DNA of 64,000 nucleotides from Collimonas sp. PA-H2 (GTDB lineage Bacteria > Pseudomonadota > Gammaproteobacteria > Burkholderiales > Burkholderiaceae_D), in contig NZ_PDBX01000001.1 in NCBI RefSeq assembly GCF_002564105.1, positions 3,720,001-3,784,000 of the forward strand, given 5' to 3'. This document shows positions 1 to 8,804 of this stretch, piece after piece (within the stretch, counting starts at the first letter, position 1; each line of letters starts with the position of its first letter). The translations under genes were made by a program, and so were the position numbers. The notes below the pieces were generated by a model. It was not told the origin of the DNA, did not search any database, and saw only the letters and a program-made list of their open reading frames with translations.

Positions 1-1428
1 ACCGATGATAGCGATAGGCGCAACTGCGACCGTAAGTATTTTCGCAAACACATTATGCTTGTTCGCGTCCAGCCCTTTGGCTACAGAATATTTGACGGGC
101 GGCGATTCCGGCCACCAGAACTCCTGACTGCCGCGTTTGTCGCCCAGTTTTTTCCAATGGTCTTTCCAGTAGTCGTATTCCCCTGTTTTTCCGACTTCAA
201 AACCTTGCGCAAATACGCGCTGGGTAAACACCCCGGCGCCACCTGATGCGGCGATTTCGTCCGCGCACATGCCACGCCAGCCGATACCTTGCACCGGACT
301 TGAGGAAATGACTTGGTCATGCGGATTGCAATACAAGGTGACACGGCCATAGGTCGAGCTGTTATAACCATGGTCTTTGCGGTCGGCCTCGGCTGTAAAG
401 CCGTGTCCCGCATTAGCCATGCGTTTGTCGATACGATCCGGTAATTGCTGTGCATCCTTTCGTACCTTGATGATGTCAAAAAACGCCTTCAATGTAGCTG
501 TACGCGCTTCAAGAGTCTGACGACCTCTGCCGCCTTCACCGTCGTGCATATCGCCCTGGCTCCAGTTCTCGGCAAAATTCTTTTCCAGCAAGCTGTAGGG
601 CGGATTGCACAACACATAATTATCGGCCACGCAGGGCGCGCTCTTGCCGCAACCATCGGTAGCCGGCGCCATACGATCACCAAGGAACGCCGCCGCCAGG
701 CCGACCATATTTCCCTGACTGTGACAGACGATCGTGATAGGGACATCGGCCTGCTTTTTGCGCAATGACTCCACCAGTTTGGCTAGACGAAGTGCAGCCA
801 GTACGTAGTATGGTCGCGGCGGGCAGGCATAAACGTTGCGGTCATTGGTAGGATTCATATGCTGTACGTGAATCCAAAGAAACAATTCTTCCGACAAGCC
901 TTCGCCCCACAGATCGGGCAGAGAGGTGCAGCCGTTTGCGAAAGGGCCACCACCCCAATAATCTTGCTCGTTGACGTAGATGCCGTCGCCGTATTTTTGC
1001 AGCTCTTCTAGATTGGCTTTATAGCCCCAGCGAAAGCGGATCACTGGTGAAAATGTGTCGTCGCTATCGATAAAAGTATCGAACTTCGTGTTTGGATTGA
1101 GATAGCCATCAGCCGTCAGCTCGGGCATGTACTTGGTGGGTCGCAACTGTCCTGCTTCGGTAGTTGGAAAGAACAAATGTTCATCGCGCCGCTTGAGGCG
1201 ATCATTGAGGCCCGCGCATATCCCTTCTTCCGCCTCCGAATACCATTCGCCATCTGAATTCACACCATGTACAAAGATCACGGTGCCTGGTAGCGGCAGT
1301 TGCTGGATGACGTCCAGGCAGCTATGGTTAAACAGCGTGATACCGCATTTCTGCCCCACCACCAGACAGCTGGGGTCATTCGCAGGAGAAGAGGCGGCGC
1401 TTTCCGGAGAGGTAGATATATCTGTCAT
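1..1428 (-). CDS. Tle3-like type VI secretion phospholipase effector (partial, 3' end beyond window)
   Basis: An open frame of 476 codons starts with ATG at 1428, behind an AGGA ribosome-binding site, and is still open at base 1. Near the N-terminus is the string PGTVIFVHGVNSDGEWY, the beta-strand and oxyanion region of an alpha/beta hydrolase. A nucleophile elbow CHSQG places the catalytic serine at residue 237. The N-terminal string and fold match DUF3274/Tle3 lipase effectors, which cut membrane phospholipids of rival cells after type VI delivery. It lies 66 bases downstream of vgrG on the same strand, the usual effector position. The C-terminal part and any immunity gene lie outside the window. 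The lipase fold is secure; Tle3 itself is likely. Confidence 0.8.
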   Translation of the reverse strand, partial: MTDISTSPESAASSPANDPSCLVVGQKCGITLFNHSCLDVIQQLPLPGTVIFVHGVNSDGEWYSEAEEGICAGLNDRLKRRDEHLFFPTTEAGQLRPTKYMPELTADGYLNPNTKFDTFIDSDDTFSPVIRFRWGYKANLEELQKYGDGIYVNEQDYWGGGPFANGCTSLPDLWGEGLSEELFLWIHVQHMNPTNDRNVYACPPRPYYVLAALRLAKLVESLRKKQADVPITIVCHSQGNMVGLAAAFLGDRMAPATDGCGKSAPCVADNYVLCNPPYSLLEKNFAENWSQGDMHDGEGGRGRQTLEARTATLKAFFDIIKVRKDAQQLPDRIDKRMANAGHGFTAEADRKDHGYNSSTYGRVTLYCNPHDQVISSSPVQGIGWRGMCADEIAASGGAGVFTQRVFAQGFEVGKTGEYDYWKDHWKKLGDKRGSQEFWWPESPPVKYSVAKGLDANKHNVFAKILTVAVAPIAIIG

Positions 1429-1494
1429 CGTGCGTCCTGAAACGTAATAAGTGCTTGCGGTCTGGTCATGTGATGCGTCATGTGTTTAGGTGCC

Positions 1495-4242
1495 TTAAGA
1501 GCGCGGCGTAAAGAAAAATGCCTTGAGCTGTTGCAGGCCATCGGCAGCCACTTTGGTCCCCTTGCCGTCGCCACCGCTTTGGCCGGTAACTGGACCCGCA
1601 TCAGGGCGTTCAACATGCAATTTCATGCCCTCGACCGGTTTGCCATCAGTCGGATTCAACAGCCGCGGTGTACGGCTCAGATCGCCTTCGCTGAATTTTG
1701 GCAGGTCGCCGCTGGCGCTGGCTGGACCGTTCCAGTTATGGCCGGCCGTCTTGACGGTCAATGCGCCAGGGCCGCCGATCTCGGGCGCGCCACCCTTGAG
1801 CTTGATGTAAGCGCCGCCGCTGGTCATGAGCGTGATTTCATCCGCCATCAGGATCAGGTGCTTGCTGGCCGTCATTTTGATGTCCGTTGCAGAATCGATC
1901 TGCATTTCGTCATGCTGGCTTTGCATCAGGAATTTGCCATAGTGGGCAATATGGGTGATGCCGTCCTGGTGCGCGAACACAGAGACACCTTTGCCCGCAT
2001 TCAGATTGAAGCGCTGGCCGGCAGTGAATTGCAGGTGCTGCTGCGCCACGGTGTCGACGTTCTTGCCGCCATAGCTGACGATCGTCTTGGGCGTGCTGAA
2101 GGCAATGCCTTCCGGCGCCGTCACACTGATGGTCGGTTTGCCGCCCTGACCTTGCGGGGCGGTATTGCCGCCGCCAGCAGCGTTGCCGACATCGTCCTTG
2201 AGCGCGGCCTGCGGAGCGTCATCGAGCGCCAGCGCCTGGTGCTCAGCCGCATACTGGCCCAGCGATTTAAACAGGTCCAGGCAGTCCTGCATCAGCGCGA
2301 TATGTTCTTCGCTGCTGAGCTGGTTGCCGCTGACGTCGAGCCGCTTCCAGGCCGATATGAGCAGAGATTTAGCAGTGCGAACGCTGCCACTTTCATTGGT
2401 GGCTAGCTCGAACCCGTCCCCGCGTGCCGTCGCTTTACCATTGCTGCGTGGGTGCGTCAGATAGCCCAGATTCAATTCCGTCGAGGCATGCCCACTCGCC
2501 AACTGCACAGAAATTTGCGCCGGGGTATCATCGATACGGAGCTGGTTTGCCCTCGTTCCCTGGACTTCCTTGCTGACGATGCCGGACAGGTAGCGGTCGC
2601 CCGGCAGACTGCTGGTGCGGCTGAAGCTGGGCGGCGGTGTAGTGCCGCCATGCACGGCACTGATGATAATCGGCTTGTCGGGATCGCCCCCGAGAAATCC
2701 CAAATGGCACAGAGTTCCTATTCGCGGCAGCGAGATCGCGCCCCATTGCGCGCCGGCCCAGGAGGTCGCCACCCGCACCCAGGCGGAGTCGTGCTCCGTG
2801 ACGCCAGTGCTGGCCGCCTGCGGCGTCGCGCGTTCTTCAGGCCGGACACCAGGGAACCTTACCTTCACCCTACCGAGATTGTCGCAAAACACTTCCTCAT
2901 TTTCTGGACCGACGACAACCACATCCAACGAATCGACACGCGGCAGATCGACGCGGGGATCGTAGGCCGGCACGATGGGAATGTCACGGCGCACACAAGT
3001 GAATTGATTGGTGTAACGGACGCCACGTTCGGCATTGGCCTGGCCCAGCGCCGAATCCTGGTTGCTGCTGCCGATGCCCCACTGGTTCAGCGCAAACAGG
3101 CGCTGCGCACGTTCGCCGATGGTATAGGGCAGATTGTTCTCTGCCTCGACCCACAGTTCCGTAATGATGAATTCGCGTTCCTTGGCTGGATGGCTGTCGA
3201 TACCGGGGTGGCCGGTAACGGCAACCCATTCGCCGACGCACAGGTCGCGCACGCCGCTTTCGGCCTGGTAGCATTTTGTGCGGTATTCCTGACGCTGGAT
3301 GCGCAAGGTGCCGAGGCTGGTGTAATCGGCAGCGCTGTCGCCGATGTGGGGAGCCTCAAGTAGCGTATCGTTGAGCGCATTGGCAAAGCGGTTGCCCAGC
3401 ACGCCCTGGTCATTGGTGCCGAGCAGGTTAGCGCTGCTCATGCGCGCCGTCTTGTAATCCCAGCTCTGGCGGGTGACGTTGCTGGTGGTTAAGTTGCGCA
3501 GCTTATGCCAGGCGGTGATGCAGTCGCGCTGTTCGGTGCCATCGTCGCGATGGTAGCGCACTGACTTGGCGCTATTCTGTTTCAAGGACCAGGAGTCGTC
3601 GAACAGCACCAGGGTATGCCCTGGGGTCTTGTCGCTACCGGCGGCGCTGGATTGACCAGGCCGGAAAAACCACGACAGGCCGCGCCGCTTCCACAAACGA
3701 CGCAGGAACGACGCATCGGATTCATTCCGCTGCAGCGTGAACTCTCGTTGTGGGTAGTTCCCCTTCAGGTTCGACAACTCGTAATCGAAAGCACGCGCCA
3801 GCACCGGATTTTTCTGGCGCCAGTCGCCGAGCATGATTTCCGTAATCTCGATTTCGCTCTTGTTGCGGAAAATGCGGGTATTGCAACTCTTTTCCATGAT
3901 CGCCAGCGCGTCGCGGACGATCAGCTGGTAGCTGGCCAATCCGCCATCGGCTTCGCCCGCCACTACGCCATCGACAATGCCGCACACGGAGCGCATGCCG
4001 CCAGAGTCAGTGACGAATTGCAGTTCGACCGGCATCGCCATGAATTGCTTGGTTGGCAGATTGGCCTGCGTGGACACACACAGCAAATGATATTCGATGC
4101 CGCCGCAGATTCTTTCCACGCCGCGCACATGCTTGACCAGCAACGCATCATCAACAACGCCTTTTTCTTGCGACAGGCGCAGGCGGATTGGACGGTTGGC
4201 TTCGGTGAGTTTGGATAATCCAGACAGGTCTTGCAAGTTCAT
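1495..4242 (-). CDS. vgrG: Type VI secretion system tip protein VgrG
   Basis: This 915-residue protein forms the trimeric spike at the tip of the type VI secretion tube. The gp27-like base covers about residues 1-380. The gp5-like OB region follows, with a typical DNLGRVKVRFPG stretch near residue 450. A needle-stabilising DUF2345 region runs from about 700 to 860, with THIAHYGK and DIKMTASKHLILMADEIT strings. The C-terminal tail beyond it is about 50 residues and lacks a recognisable toxin domain, so cargo is probably carried non-covalently. The Tle3-like lipase encoded directly downstream is the obvious candidate. No other type VI gene is present, so this is an orphan vgrG-effector island. 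Confidence 0.95.
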   Translation of the reverse strand: MNLQDLSGLSKLTEANRPIRLRLSQEKGVVDDALLVKHVRGVERICGGIEYHLLCVSTQANLPTKQFMAMPVELQFVTDSGGMRSVCGIVDGVVAGEADGGLASYQLIVRDALAIMEKSCNTRIFRNKSEIEITEIMLGDWRQKNPVLARAFDYELSNLKGNYPQREFTLQRNESDASFLRRLWKRRGLSWFFRPGQSSAAGSDKTPGHTLVLFDDSWSLKQNSAKSVRYHRDDGTEQRDCITAWHKLRNLTTSNVTRQSWDYKTARMSSANLLGTNDQGVLGNRFANALNDTLLEAPHIGDSAADYTSLGTLRIQRQEYRTKCYQAESGVRDLCVGEWVAVTGHPGIDSHPAKEREFIITELWVEAENNLPYTIGERAQRLFALNQWGIGSSNQDSALGQANAERGVRYTNQFTCVRRDIPIVPAYDPRVDLPRVDSLDVVVVGPENEEVFCDNLGRVKVRFPGVRPEERATPQAASTGVTEHDSAWVRVATSWAGAQWGAISLPRIGTLCHLGFLGGDPDKPIIISAVHGGTTPPPSFSRTSSLPGDRYLSGIVSKEVQGTRANQLRIDDTPAQISVQLASGHASTELNLGYLTHPRSNGKATARGDGFELATNESGSVRTAKSLLISAWKRLDVSGNQLSSEEHIALMQDCLDLFKSLGQYAAEHQALALDDAPQAALKDDVGNAAGGGNTAPQGQGGKPTISVTAPEGIAFSTPKTIVSYGGKNVDTVAQQHLQFTAGQRFNLNAGKGVSVFAHQDGITHIAHYGKFLMQSQHDEMQIDSATDIKMTASKHLILMADEITLMTSGGAYIKLKGGAPEIGGPGALTVKTAGHNWNGPASASGDLPKFSEGDLSRTPRLLNPTDGKPVEGMKLHVERPDAGPVTGQSGGDGKGTKVAADGLQQLKAFFFTPRS

Positions 4243-4787
4243 GCTTTAACTCCGGAGCAGACAAACGGGTAACACAGACAATGTCCGCGCAACTGGTAAC
4301 ACCGCAGTCAAGTGGCAAAGAAACAGAAAGAAAAATGGGATACACAATATTCAGAGTGGTAGGACCATACACAATTAAGCACTGTTGTGTAACTGTTAAA
4401 ATTGTCAGGTATTGCTAGGGAATAACAGTACTACCACATGGCAATCTTACACCGACATAGACATGCAAAATTGCAAACAATTGTATCATCGCATGAGATG
4501 ATATTTATTTCTTTATGGAAACTATTGTGGATTTTTACGTAATTGCCAAGTCGGCAATGTAAGCGGCGCACGATCCATATTCGTAATGGAGAGGCAGGGG
4601 AAGGGTAGAAAAACAGATGCTGTCATTATGTTGTCATTCTGGAGCCTAAATAGCCCCAAAACACCCCAATTAATGACAGCACTATATTTTTAAGTCTTTG
4701 ATTTTAAACGTATTGTTGGTGTTGCGGCGGGAATCGAACCCGCCGCCGATAAGTTACATGCTATGTGCTGGCTCGTGTAGCTACAGG
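4243..4787. other. AT-rich intergenic stretch between vgrG and the phasin gene
   Basis: These 545 bases are clearly richer in A and T than the flanking genes and contain no convincing reading frame. The part next to 4243 should hold the vgrG promoter. The only distinct structure is the hairpin and tmRNA-like repeat at 4724-4746, listed separately. Confidence 0.6.
4724..4746 (-). repeat. tmRNA/tRNA T-arm-like hairpin, possible attachment-site remnant
   Basis: Read on the minus strand, this is an 8-bp perfect stem around the T-loop sequence TTCGATT, followed a few bases on by ACACCA. That resembles the T-arm and 3' end of a tRNA or tmRNA. The 18 bases at 4724-4741 recur exactly, in the same orientation, at 8736-8753. 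Compared with a real acceptor end one base is missing and no 5' half can be found. It is therefore a remnant, an attachment site, or simply a hairpin behind the phasin gene, which ends at 4788. Confidence 0.4.
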
Positions 4788-5354
4788 TTACTTCTTGGCC
4801 GAATGAGCACTACCCTTGGTAGCGGCTTGCGACAGTTGATCGACGGCGTTGTTGACATTACTTTCGATGGTTTCAACTGCTTGCTTGGTGCTCTTGGCCA
4901 ACTGTTCGTAACCGTCGTTGGCGTTGCCGAGTACCGATTTGAAGAAAGCAACCGCGCCTTCTGCACCTGCCGGCACGTTTTTCGATGCTTGATCGACGAA
5001 CTCAATAATTTTGCGTTTGGTTTCTGCAACTTGGGCTTCTGCAACCTGCGCCAGCTCGGCTTGTGTGCTGGAAGTGATGCCGGCGAAATGACGGCCATAC
5101 GCGACGGCCTTTTCCGCGTTCGGTTGGGCCAGCGCTGCGCTCAGCGTGAAAAATTCTTGGGGATTTTTGGCTGCAAAGAGTTTCTGGGTAGTGGCGGTCG
5201 ATTCTTCTATCGAAGCCTTGGCAGCGCTCAGGTTGAGGTCGATCAGCTTTTCCACGCCTGCAAATGCTTTGGTCGTGAAATCGGTATACAAAGCCAAATT
5301 AGCTTCAAAATTTGCTTTGGTGGCGGCTGAAAATTGTTCTGCAACGGTAGACAT
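4788..5354 (-). CDS. phaP: Phasin family protein (PHA granule-associated)
   Basis: This 188-residue protein is rich in alanine, lysine and glutamate, with amphipathic helices and no membrane segment. It matches the phasin_2 family: an N-terminal AEQFSAATKANFEANLALY segment, a central FAGVEKLIDLNLSAAKAS helix and a lysine-rich tail. Phasins coat intracellular polyhydroxyalkanoate granules and control their size and number. The start is well supported by a GGAG site five bases upstream of ATG 5354. It is monocistronic, with AT-rich flanks. A T-arm-like hairpin 40 bases after the stop could help end transcription, although no T-run follows it. Confidence 0.9.
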   Translation of the reverse strand: MSTVAEQFSAATKANFEANLALYTDFTTKAFAGVEKLIDLNLSAAKASIEESTATTQKLFAAKNPQEFFTLSAALAQPNAEKAVAYGRHFAGITSSTQAELAQVAEAQVAETKRKIIEFVDQASKNVPAGAEGAVAFFKSVLGNANDGYEQLAKSTKQAVETIESNVNNAVDQLSQAATKGSAHSAKK

Positions 5355-5907
5355 GGCTTCTCCAAGGATCGGTGTTGTTTGTAAACACGGGCAACATTAG
5401 TCGGATGATGAACGATGGCTAAAGACTAGCCATCGATTGCAGAGCGCCATTGATTGAAATGACGCATTGTGCGGCGCACAAATCTGATTGTAGATTTGTG
5501 CGGCCAGATGTCTAGCTGATAGTTTTGACAGTACCAACAGCACTATTGATTGAATGACAAAATCTTAGCAACCACTGAACAATTGCATTATTTTTTCAAA
5601 GTCGTGAATTGATTACTAAGAAATTACGAAATATATCGATAAGTATTTGATTTTATTGATATGTTGATACCTGTTGGCGGGACCAAGTCCCTCTTCTCTG
5701 ATTCCCCGTAAGACCCTGTAAGCCACGTATTTCCTACGACGCAAAAAACCTGAGCTATTGCGGTATCCATCTCAAAAAATGTACGGCTGATGGCACAAGT
5801 GAGCCGGTTGAGATGAGAGGAGCTGCTCCTTGCGTGAGCGCCTAAGTTAGGCTGCGGTTTTTTTCGGCTACGCCGGCTTGAGAAAGCGCGGGCAGAGTCA
5901 GATATGC
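5355..5907. other. Intergenic stretch between the phasin gene and DUF1772
   Basis: The part near 5355-5620 is AT-rich and must hold the phasin promoter and leader. A 122-codon minus-strand frame at 5624-5992 overlaps the DUF1772 gene. Its arginine- and serine-rich translation has no recognisable domain, so I do not call it a gene. Nothing else stands out. Confidence 0.5.
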
Positions 5908-6402
5908 CTAGGTCTGGCGCCAGATTGCGATGGTGAATAGCGCAGCAGAGGCCAGGCAGGAAATCGTCCTGACGTGGTTCCAGTTGGCCCATACGCTGAT
6001 ATAGCTGCGCCAGATCTGGGTTGATTCCGGTTTGGCCGGATCAAGTTTTGCCAGTGCATCATTGAGCGGCACATTGCATGCCATCGTGACCAGGAGTCCC
6101 CCAGCAAGATAGACCAGGCTGCCCGCCAGCAGCCAACCGGCATGCGCATGTTGCCAGCGAAAAGCCGCAAAGACTAGCAGCACTGCGCAGACCAGCGCGG
6201 TGCCGAGAAACAAGGCAAGGAACAGCGGATTGAGCACAGTGATATTGATCGACTGCATTGCGGCAATTCCGTTGGAAGGATGGATGCGGGACAGGGCATT
6301 CATCACGAAATTGGAAAATGCGAAGAACAACCCGCCCAATAATCCACAAGCGACGGCCGCATAGAGTGAAATCGGAAACAACAGATTTTCAATGAAGGAC
6401 AT
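5908..6402 (-). CDS. DUF1772 (anthrone-oxygenase-like) membrane protein
   Basis: This protein of 164 residues has four predicted membrane helices, at about residues 10-35, 55-80, 88-110 and 140-160. Between the last two is a loop with CNVPLNDALAKLD followed by WRSYISVWANWNHVRT. The NVPLND and W..WNHVRT strings are the signature of DUF1772, a family that includes fungal anthrone oxygenases and many bacterial inner-membrane proteins of unknown role. It is transcribed alone and diverges from the small-RNA and TetR region. Family membership is clear; the substrate is unknown. Confidence 0.8.
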   Translation of the reverse strand: MSFIENLLFPISLYAAVACGLLGGLFFAFSNFVMNALSRIHPSNGIAAMQSINITVLNPLFLALFLGTALVCAVLLVFAAFRWQHAHAGWLLAGSLVYLAGGLLVTMACNVPLNDALAKLDPAKPESTQIWRSYISVWANWNHVRTISCLASAALFTIAIWRQT

Positions 6403-6616
6403 GTGAAGAACCCTGTTGATATAAAGTCAATGAGCGGCGGCGCAGCGTTGTATAGGCGCCTGGCTGAACCCCATCACTTTTGACGCAAGATGTCAATCAA
6501 TGCAGGGCTGGCTCCAAACCGGCTGCGAAGCAGCACCAAATAATTGAAACTAGATCCCTAACCTATCTTAACGTTATCTTAATGTTGCTGAATTGTTCTC
6601 GCTTTATACTGGCCCC

Positions 6617-6690
6617 GTCATACTCCTGACGGTATCCCCATCCCTGATGTACCTTTAGCCCGCCACTGATAAGTTGGCGGGCATTTTTTT
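6617..6690 (+). ncRNA. Candidate small RNA with intrinsic terminator
   Basis: A strong intrinsic terminator lies at 6658-6690: an 8-bp perfect stem GCCCGCCA/TGGCGGGC with a 9-base loop, then ATTTTTTT. No plus-strand gene lies upstream of it, because the neighbouring gene points the other way. A good -10 box, TATACT, lies at 6605-6610, which would start a transcript of about 74 bases near 6617. The -35 match is poor. The 5' part has a C-rich stretch (ATCCCCATCCC) that could be a seed. I do not recognise the family. An alternative is a terminator for a transcript not apparent in the sequence. Confidence 0.45.
6658..6690 (+). terminator. Intrinsic terminator of the candidate small RNA
   Basis: Stem 6658-6665 pairs perfectly with 6675-6682, followed by a run of seven T at 6684-6690. 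Confidence 0.8.
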
Positions 6691-6875
6691 GTTCGCAGCA
6701 CTGGGAGCTGACCTTGCTCCAGCATGGATTGCGGGATGACTATCAGAAGGATCAGGAGGTGCTCGGGTGCGCTGGACGCTGACGATACACTTGCCCGCCG
6801 CAGTGTTGTAACGGCAGCGCTGATGTGAACCCCTGCGGCTGGAGCGGGTAGGGGGAGGAATTTGATACGCTTGTA

Positions 6876-6897
6876 TTTGGAACCGTTTTGATCCAAA
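6876..6897. promoter_or_regulatory. Probable TetR operator upstream of its own gene
   Basis: The interrupted palindrome TTTGGAAC-CGTTTT-GATCCAAA has arms matching at seven of eight positions. It lies 8 bases before the TetR start codon. Such a position suggests autorepression and control of the downstream hydrolase. Confidence 0.5.
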
Positions 6898-6905
6898 ATA
6901 GCATC

Positions 6906-7529
6906 ATGAAGAAATTAACGCAGCACCAATCCTCCGAAAACCGCGCACCTGGTCGTCCTCGCGAGTTCGATATCGATACTGTTTTAGACCGCGCAATCGA
7001 TGTTTTCCGTCAGCGCGGCTACCATGCGACTTCGATCAATGATCTGGTTGAGGGAATGGGTTTGACGCGCGGCAGCGTTTATAAGGCATTCACCGATAAG
7101 CGCAGCATTTTTTTTGCTGCATATGAACGCTATGCCGCTACCCGGGCGTTAGCCACGCAGCAGGCGCTTGGCCGAGCCGATTCCGGCCGCGCGAAAATAC
7201 GGGCTCTGTTCGAATCCTATGTGCTGTTGTCTTCGGATGAAAATGGCATCAAAGGATGTCTGGTAGTGGCGGCTGCCACTGAGTTATCTGTAGTCGACAG
7301 CGAGATGGCCGAGCGCATTACAGGCGCTTTTGATCGCAACAGGCAGCTGTTGAAAAGCCTGATTCGAGACGGCAAGCGAGACGGATCGTTGAGTGAGCAA
7401 ATAGATGAGCCCACCACTATCGAAGCGCTGCTTTGTCTCCTGCAAGGAATGCGTATCGTCGGCAAAACGGCACCTGACACGGACGTCATGAGCGGTGTCG
7501 TCAACGTTGCAATGAAAATGCTGGATTAA
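6906..7529 (+). CDS. TetR/AcrR family transcriptional regulator
   Basis: A repressor of 207 residues from ATG 6906; the longer frame begins at a TTG and adds six residues. Residues about 22-68 form the TetR helix-turn-helix, with FRQRGYHATSINDLVEGMGL and GSVYKAFTDKRSIF. The C-terminal half, about 80-200, is the ligand-binding and dimerisation region of the YxaF/LmrA-like type. A palindrome sits just before the start codon. The hydrolase gene follows 53 bases after the stop on the same strand, so the regulator probably controls it. The inducer cannot be inferred. Confidence 0.85.
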   Translation: MKKLTQHQSSENRAPGRPREFDIDTVLDRAIDVFRQRGYHATSINDLVEGMGLTRGSVYKAFTDKRSIFFAAYERYAATRALATQQALGRADSGRAKIRALFESYVLLSSDENGIKGCLVVAAATELSVVDSEMAERITGAFDRNRQLLKSLIRDGKRDGSLSEQIDEPTTIEALLCLLQGMRIVGKTAPDTDVMSGVVNVAMKMLD

Positions 7530-7582
7530 ATTTTTTGATTAATTTGGATCATTTTGGTTCCTATTTTCTAAAAGGCTATTTT

Positions 7583-8671
7583 ATGAACACATCTCTCCAC
7601 TCAACCTTGTTCAAGCAGAGAGCGACCAGTCAAATTCCCCGTAAGCAAGGGCCGCTCAAGCAGTTCGTTGGCAGCTTGTGCCGCGCTGAGTACTGTGGCC
7701 TTGTCCCATGTCTTGTTGCATTACCGTGTTCCGCGGCTCAGGTGGAAAATCCATCGAAGCATCATGTTGACGGTGCTTTTCAGCCAGACGCTTTTTGGCA
7801 AACATTCCATCACGCTGAGATAACAGTCAATGGCATCAAGATCCATTATGTGGACGGCGGCACTGGCGCGCCGATTCTATTGATCCCAGGATGGCCGCAA
7901 AGCTGGTATGCGTGGCGCTTCATCATGCCGGCTCTGGCAGCATCCGGGCGTCGTGTTATCGCTATAGATCCGCGCGGCATGGGAGATTCAAGTCATCCCC
8001 TCGAGGGCTACGATCTGAAAACAGTGGCTAACGATGTACATCAATTTGTCGAAGCATTGGGACTTGCACACGATGGGCAGCTCTATGTAGCGGGACATGA
8101 TGTCGGGGCGTGGATAGCGTATGCCTACGCTGCCGACTGGTCGGCGGATGTGAAGCGCCTGGTCGTTCTCGAAGCGGCTTTGCCTGGCATTACGCCTCCG
8201 GCTCCAGCCGGTGTGCCTTCGGATAATGCCAACACAAGAACCTGGCACTTTGGCTTCAATCGCCTCGATGATCTGCCTGAGATATTGGTGCAAGGTCACG
8301 AGCGTGCATATTTGTCTTGGATCTTCCAACAAAAAGCCACCAGAAACTGGGTCTTCACACCTGATGTGATAGATGAATACGTACGCGTCTTTATACAACC
8401 GGGCGGACCTCGCGCGGCATTCTCTTATTATCGGGTCGCCTTTAGTGATAGTGGACTCAAGCAAAACCGTCTGCGCGCTCAAACAAAATTGACAATGCCG
8501 GTGCTTGCGGTCGGTGGTCAGTTCGGCGTTGCAGACCTATTGACCAACACCATGAAAATCGTCGCAAACGATGTCACAGGAAAGCAGATCAATAACTGCG
8601 GACATTTCGTTCTGGAGGAATGTCCGAAGGAGGTTACTGAGGTACTTCAAGATTTTTTTCGAAATCGATAA
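7583..8671 (+). CDS. Alpha/beta hydrolase, epoxide-hydrolase-like
   Basis: This protein has 362 residues from ATG 7583, which has an AAAGG site seven bases upstream. Residues 1 to about 55 look like an export signal with a basic start and a hydrophobic CGLVPCLVALPCSAAQ core. The fold follows: an oxyanion HGxP-type loop (IPGWPQSWYAWR), a D-x-R-G motif (DPRGMGDS) and the nucleophile elbow GHDVGAW. An aspartate nucleophile with these loops is typical of epoxide hydrolases and haloalkane dehalogenases. A late histidine (NCGHFVLEE) completes the triad. It lies downstream of a TetR gene, suggesting inducible detoxification. The substrate is unknown. Confidence 0.82.
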   Translation: MNTSLHSTLFKQRATSQIPRKQGPLKQFVGSLCRAEYCGLVPCLVALPCSAAQVENPSKHHVDGAFQPDAFWQTFHHAEITVNGIKIHYVDGGTGAPILLIPGWPQSWYAWRFIMPALAASGRRVIAIDPRGMGDSSHPLEGYDLKTVANDVHQFVEALGLAHDGQLYVAGHDVGAWIAYAYAADWSADVKRLVVLEAALPGITPPAPAGVPSDNANTRTWHFGFNRLDDLPEILVQGHERAYLSWIFQQKATRNWVFTPDVIDEYVRVFIQPGGPRAAFSYYRVAFSDSGLKQNRLRAQTKLTMPVLAVGGQFGVADLLTNTMKIVANDVTGKQINNCGHFVLEECPKEVTEVLQDFFRNR

Positions 8672-8727
8672 AGGCTACGCTGCATCTTGCAGAGATGTTT
8701 AAGAGCCAAGGCTGATGTGGTTTGTAA

Positions 8728-8770
8728 TGGTGGAGGCGGCGGGAATCGAACCCACGCCCGAGATGCAGTA
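8728..8770 (-). repeat. tmRNA 3'-end fragment, probable attachment site of an integrated element
   Basis: Read on the minus strand, the last 30 bases give GTGGG-TTCGATT-CCCGC followed by CGCCTCC-A-CCA. These are a T-stem and loop, a seven-base acceptor strand, a discriminator base and CCA, with the spacing of a bacterial tmRNA. The upstream tmRNA body is absent and the DNA runs straight into an acetyltransferase remnant. Integrases that use ssrA leave such 3' fragments behind. The same 18-base core lies at 4724-4741. Confidence 0.55.
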
Positions 8771-8804
8771 AGTCAGATAGCCGCCATAAATTTGCTGCGC
8801 TGAA

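Noticed and set aside
4717..4800. Complete tRNA gene on the minus strand
   Set aside because: The T-arm-like hairpin lacks one acceptor base, and no 5' acceptor strand, D-arm or anticodon arm can be paired.
5624..5992. 122-codon minus-strand frame next to DUF1772
   Set aside because: It overlaps the 3' end of a well-supported gene, has an Arg/Ser-rich low-quality translation and no ribosome-binding site.
6618..6896. 92-codon minus-strand frame
   Set aside because: It covers a plus-strand terminator hairpin and the TetR operator and has no domain; a small RNA explains the region better.
4747..8735. A defined 4-kb integrative island between the two tmRNA-like repeats
   Set aside because: No integrase or mobility gene is present, and the phasin gene inside looks like ordinary core content, so I report only the repeats.
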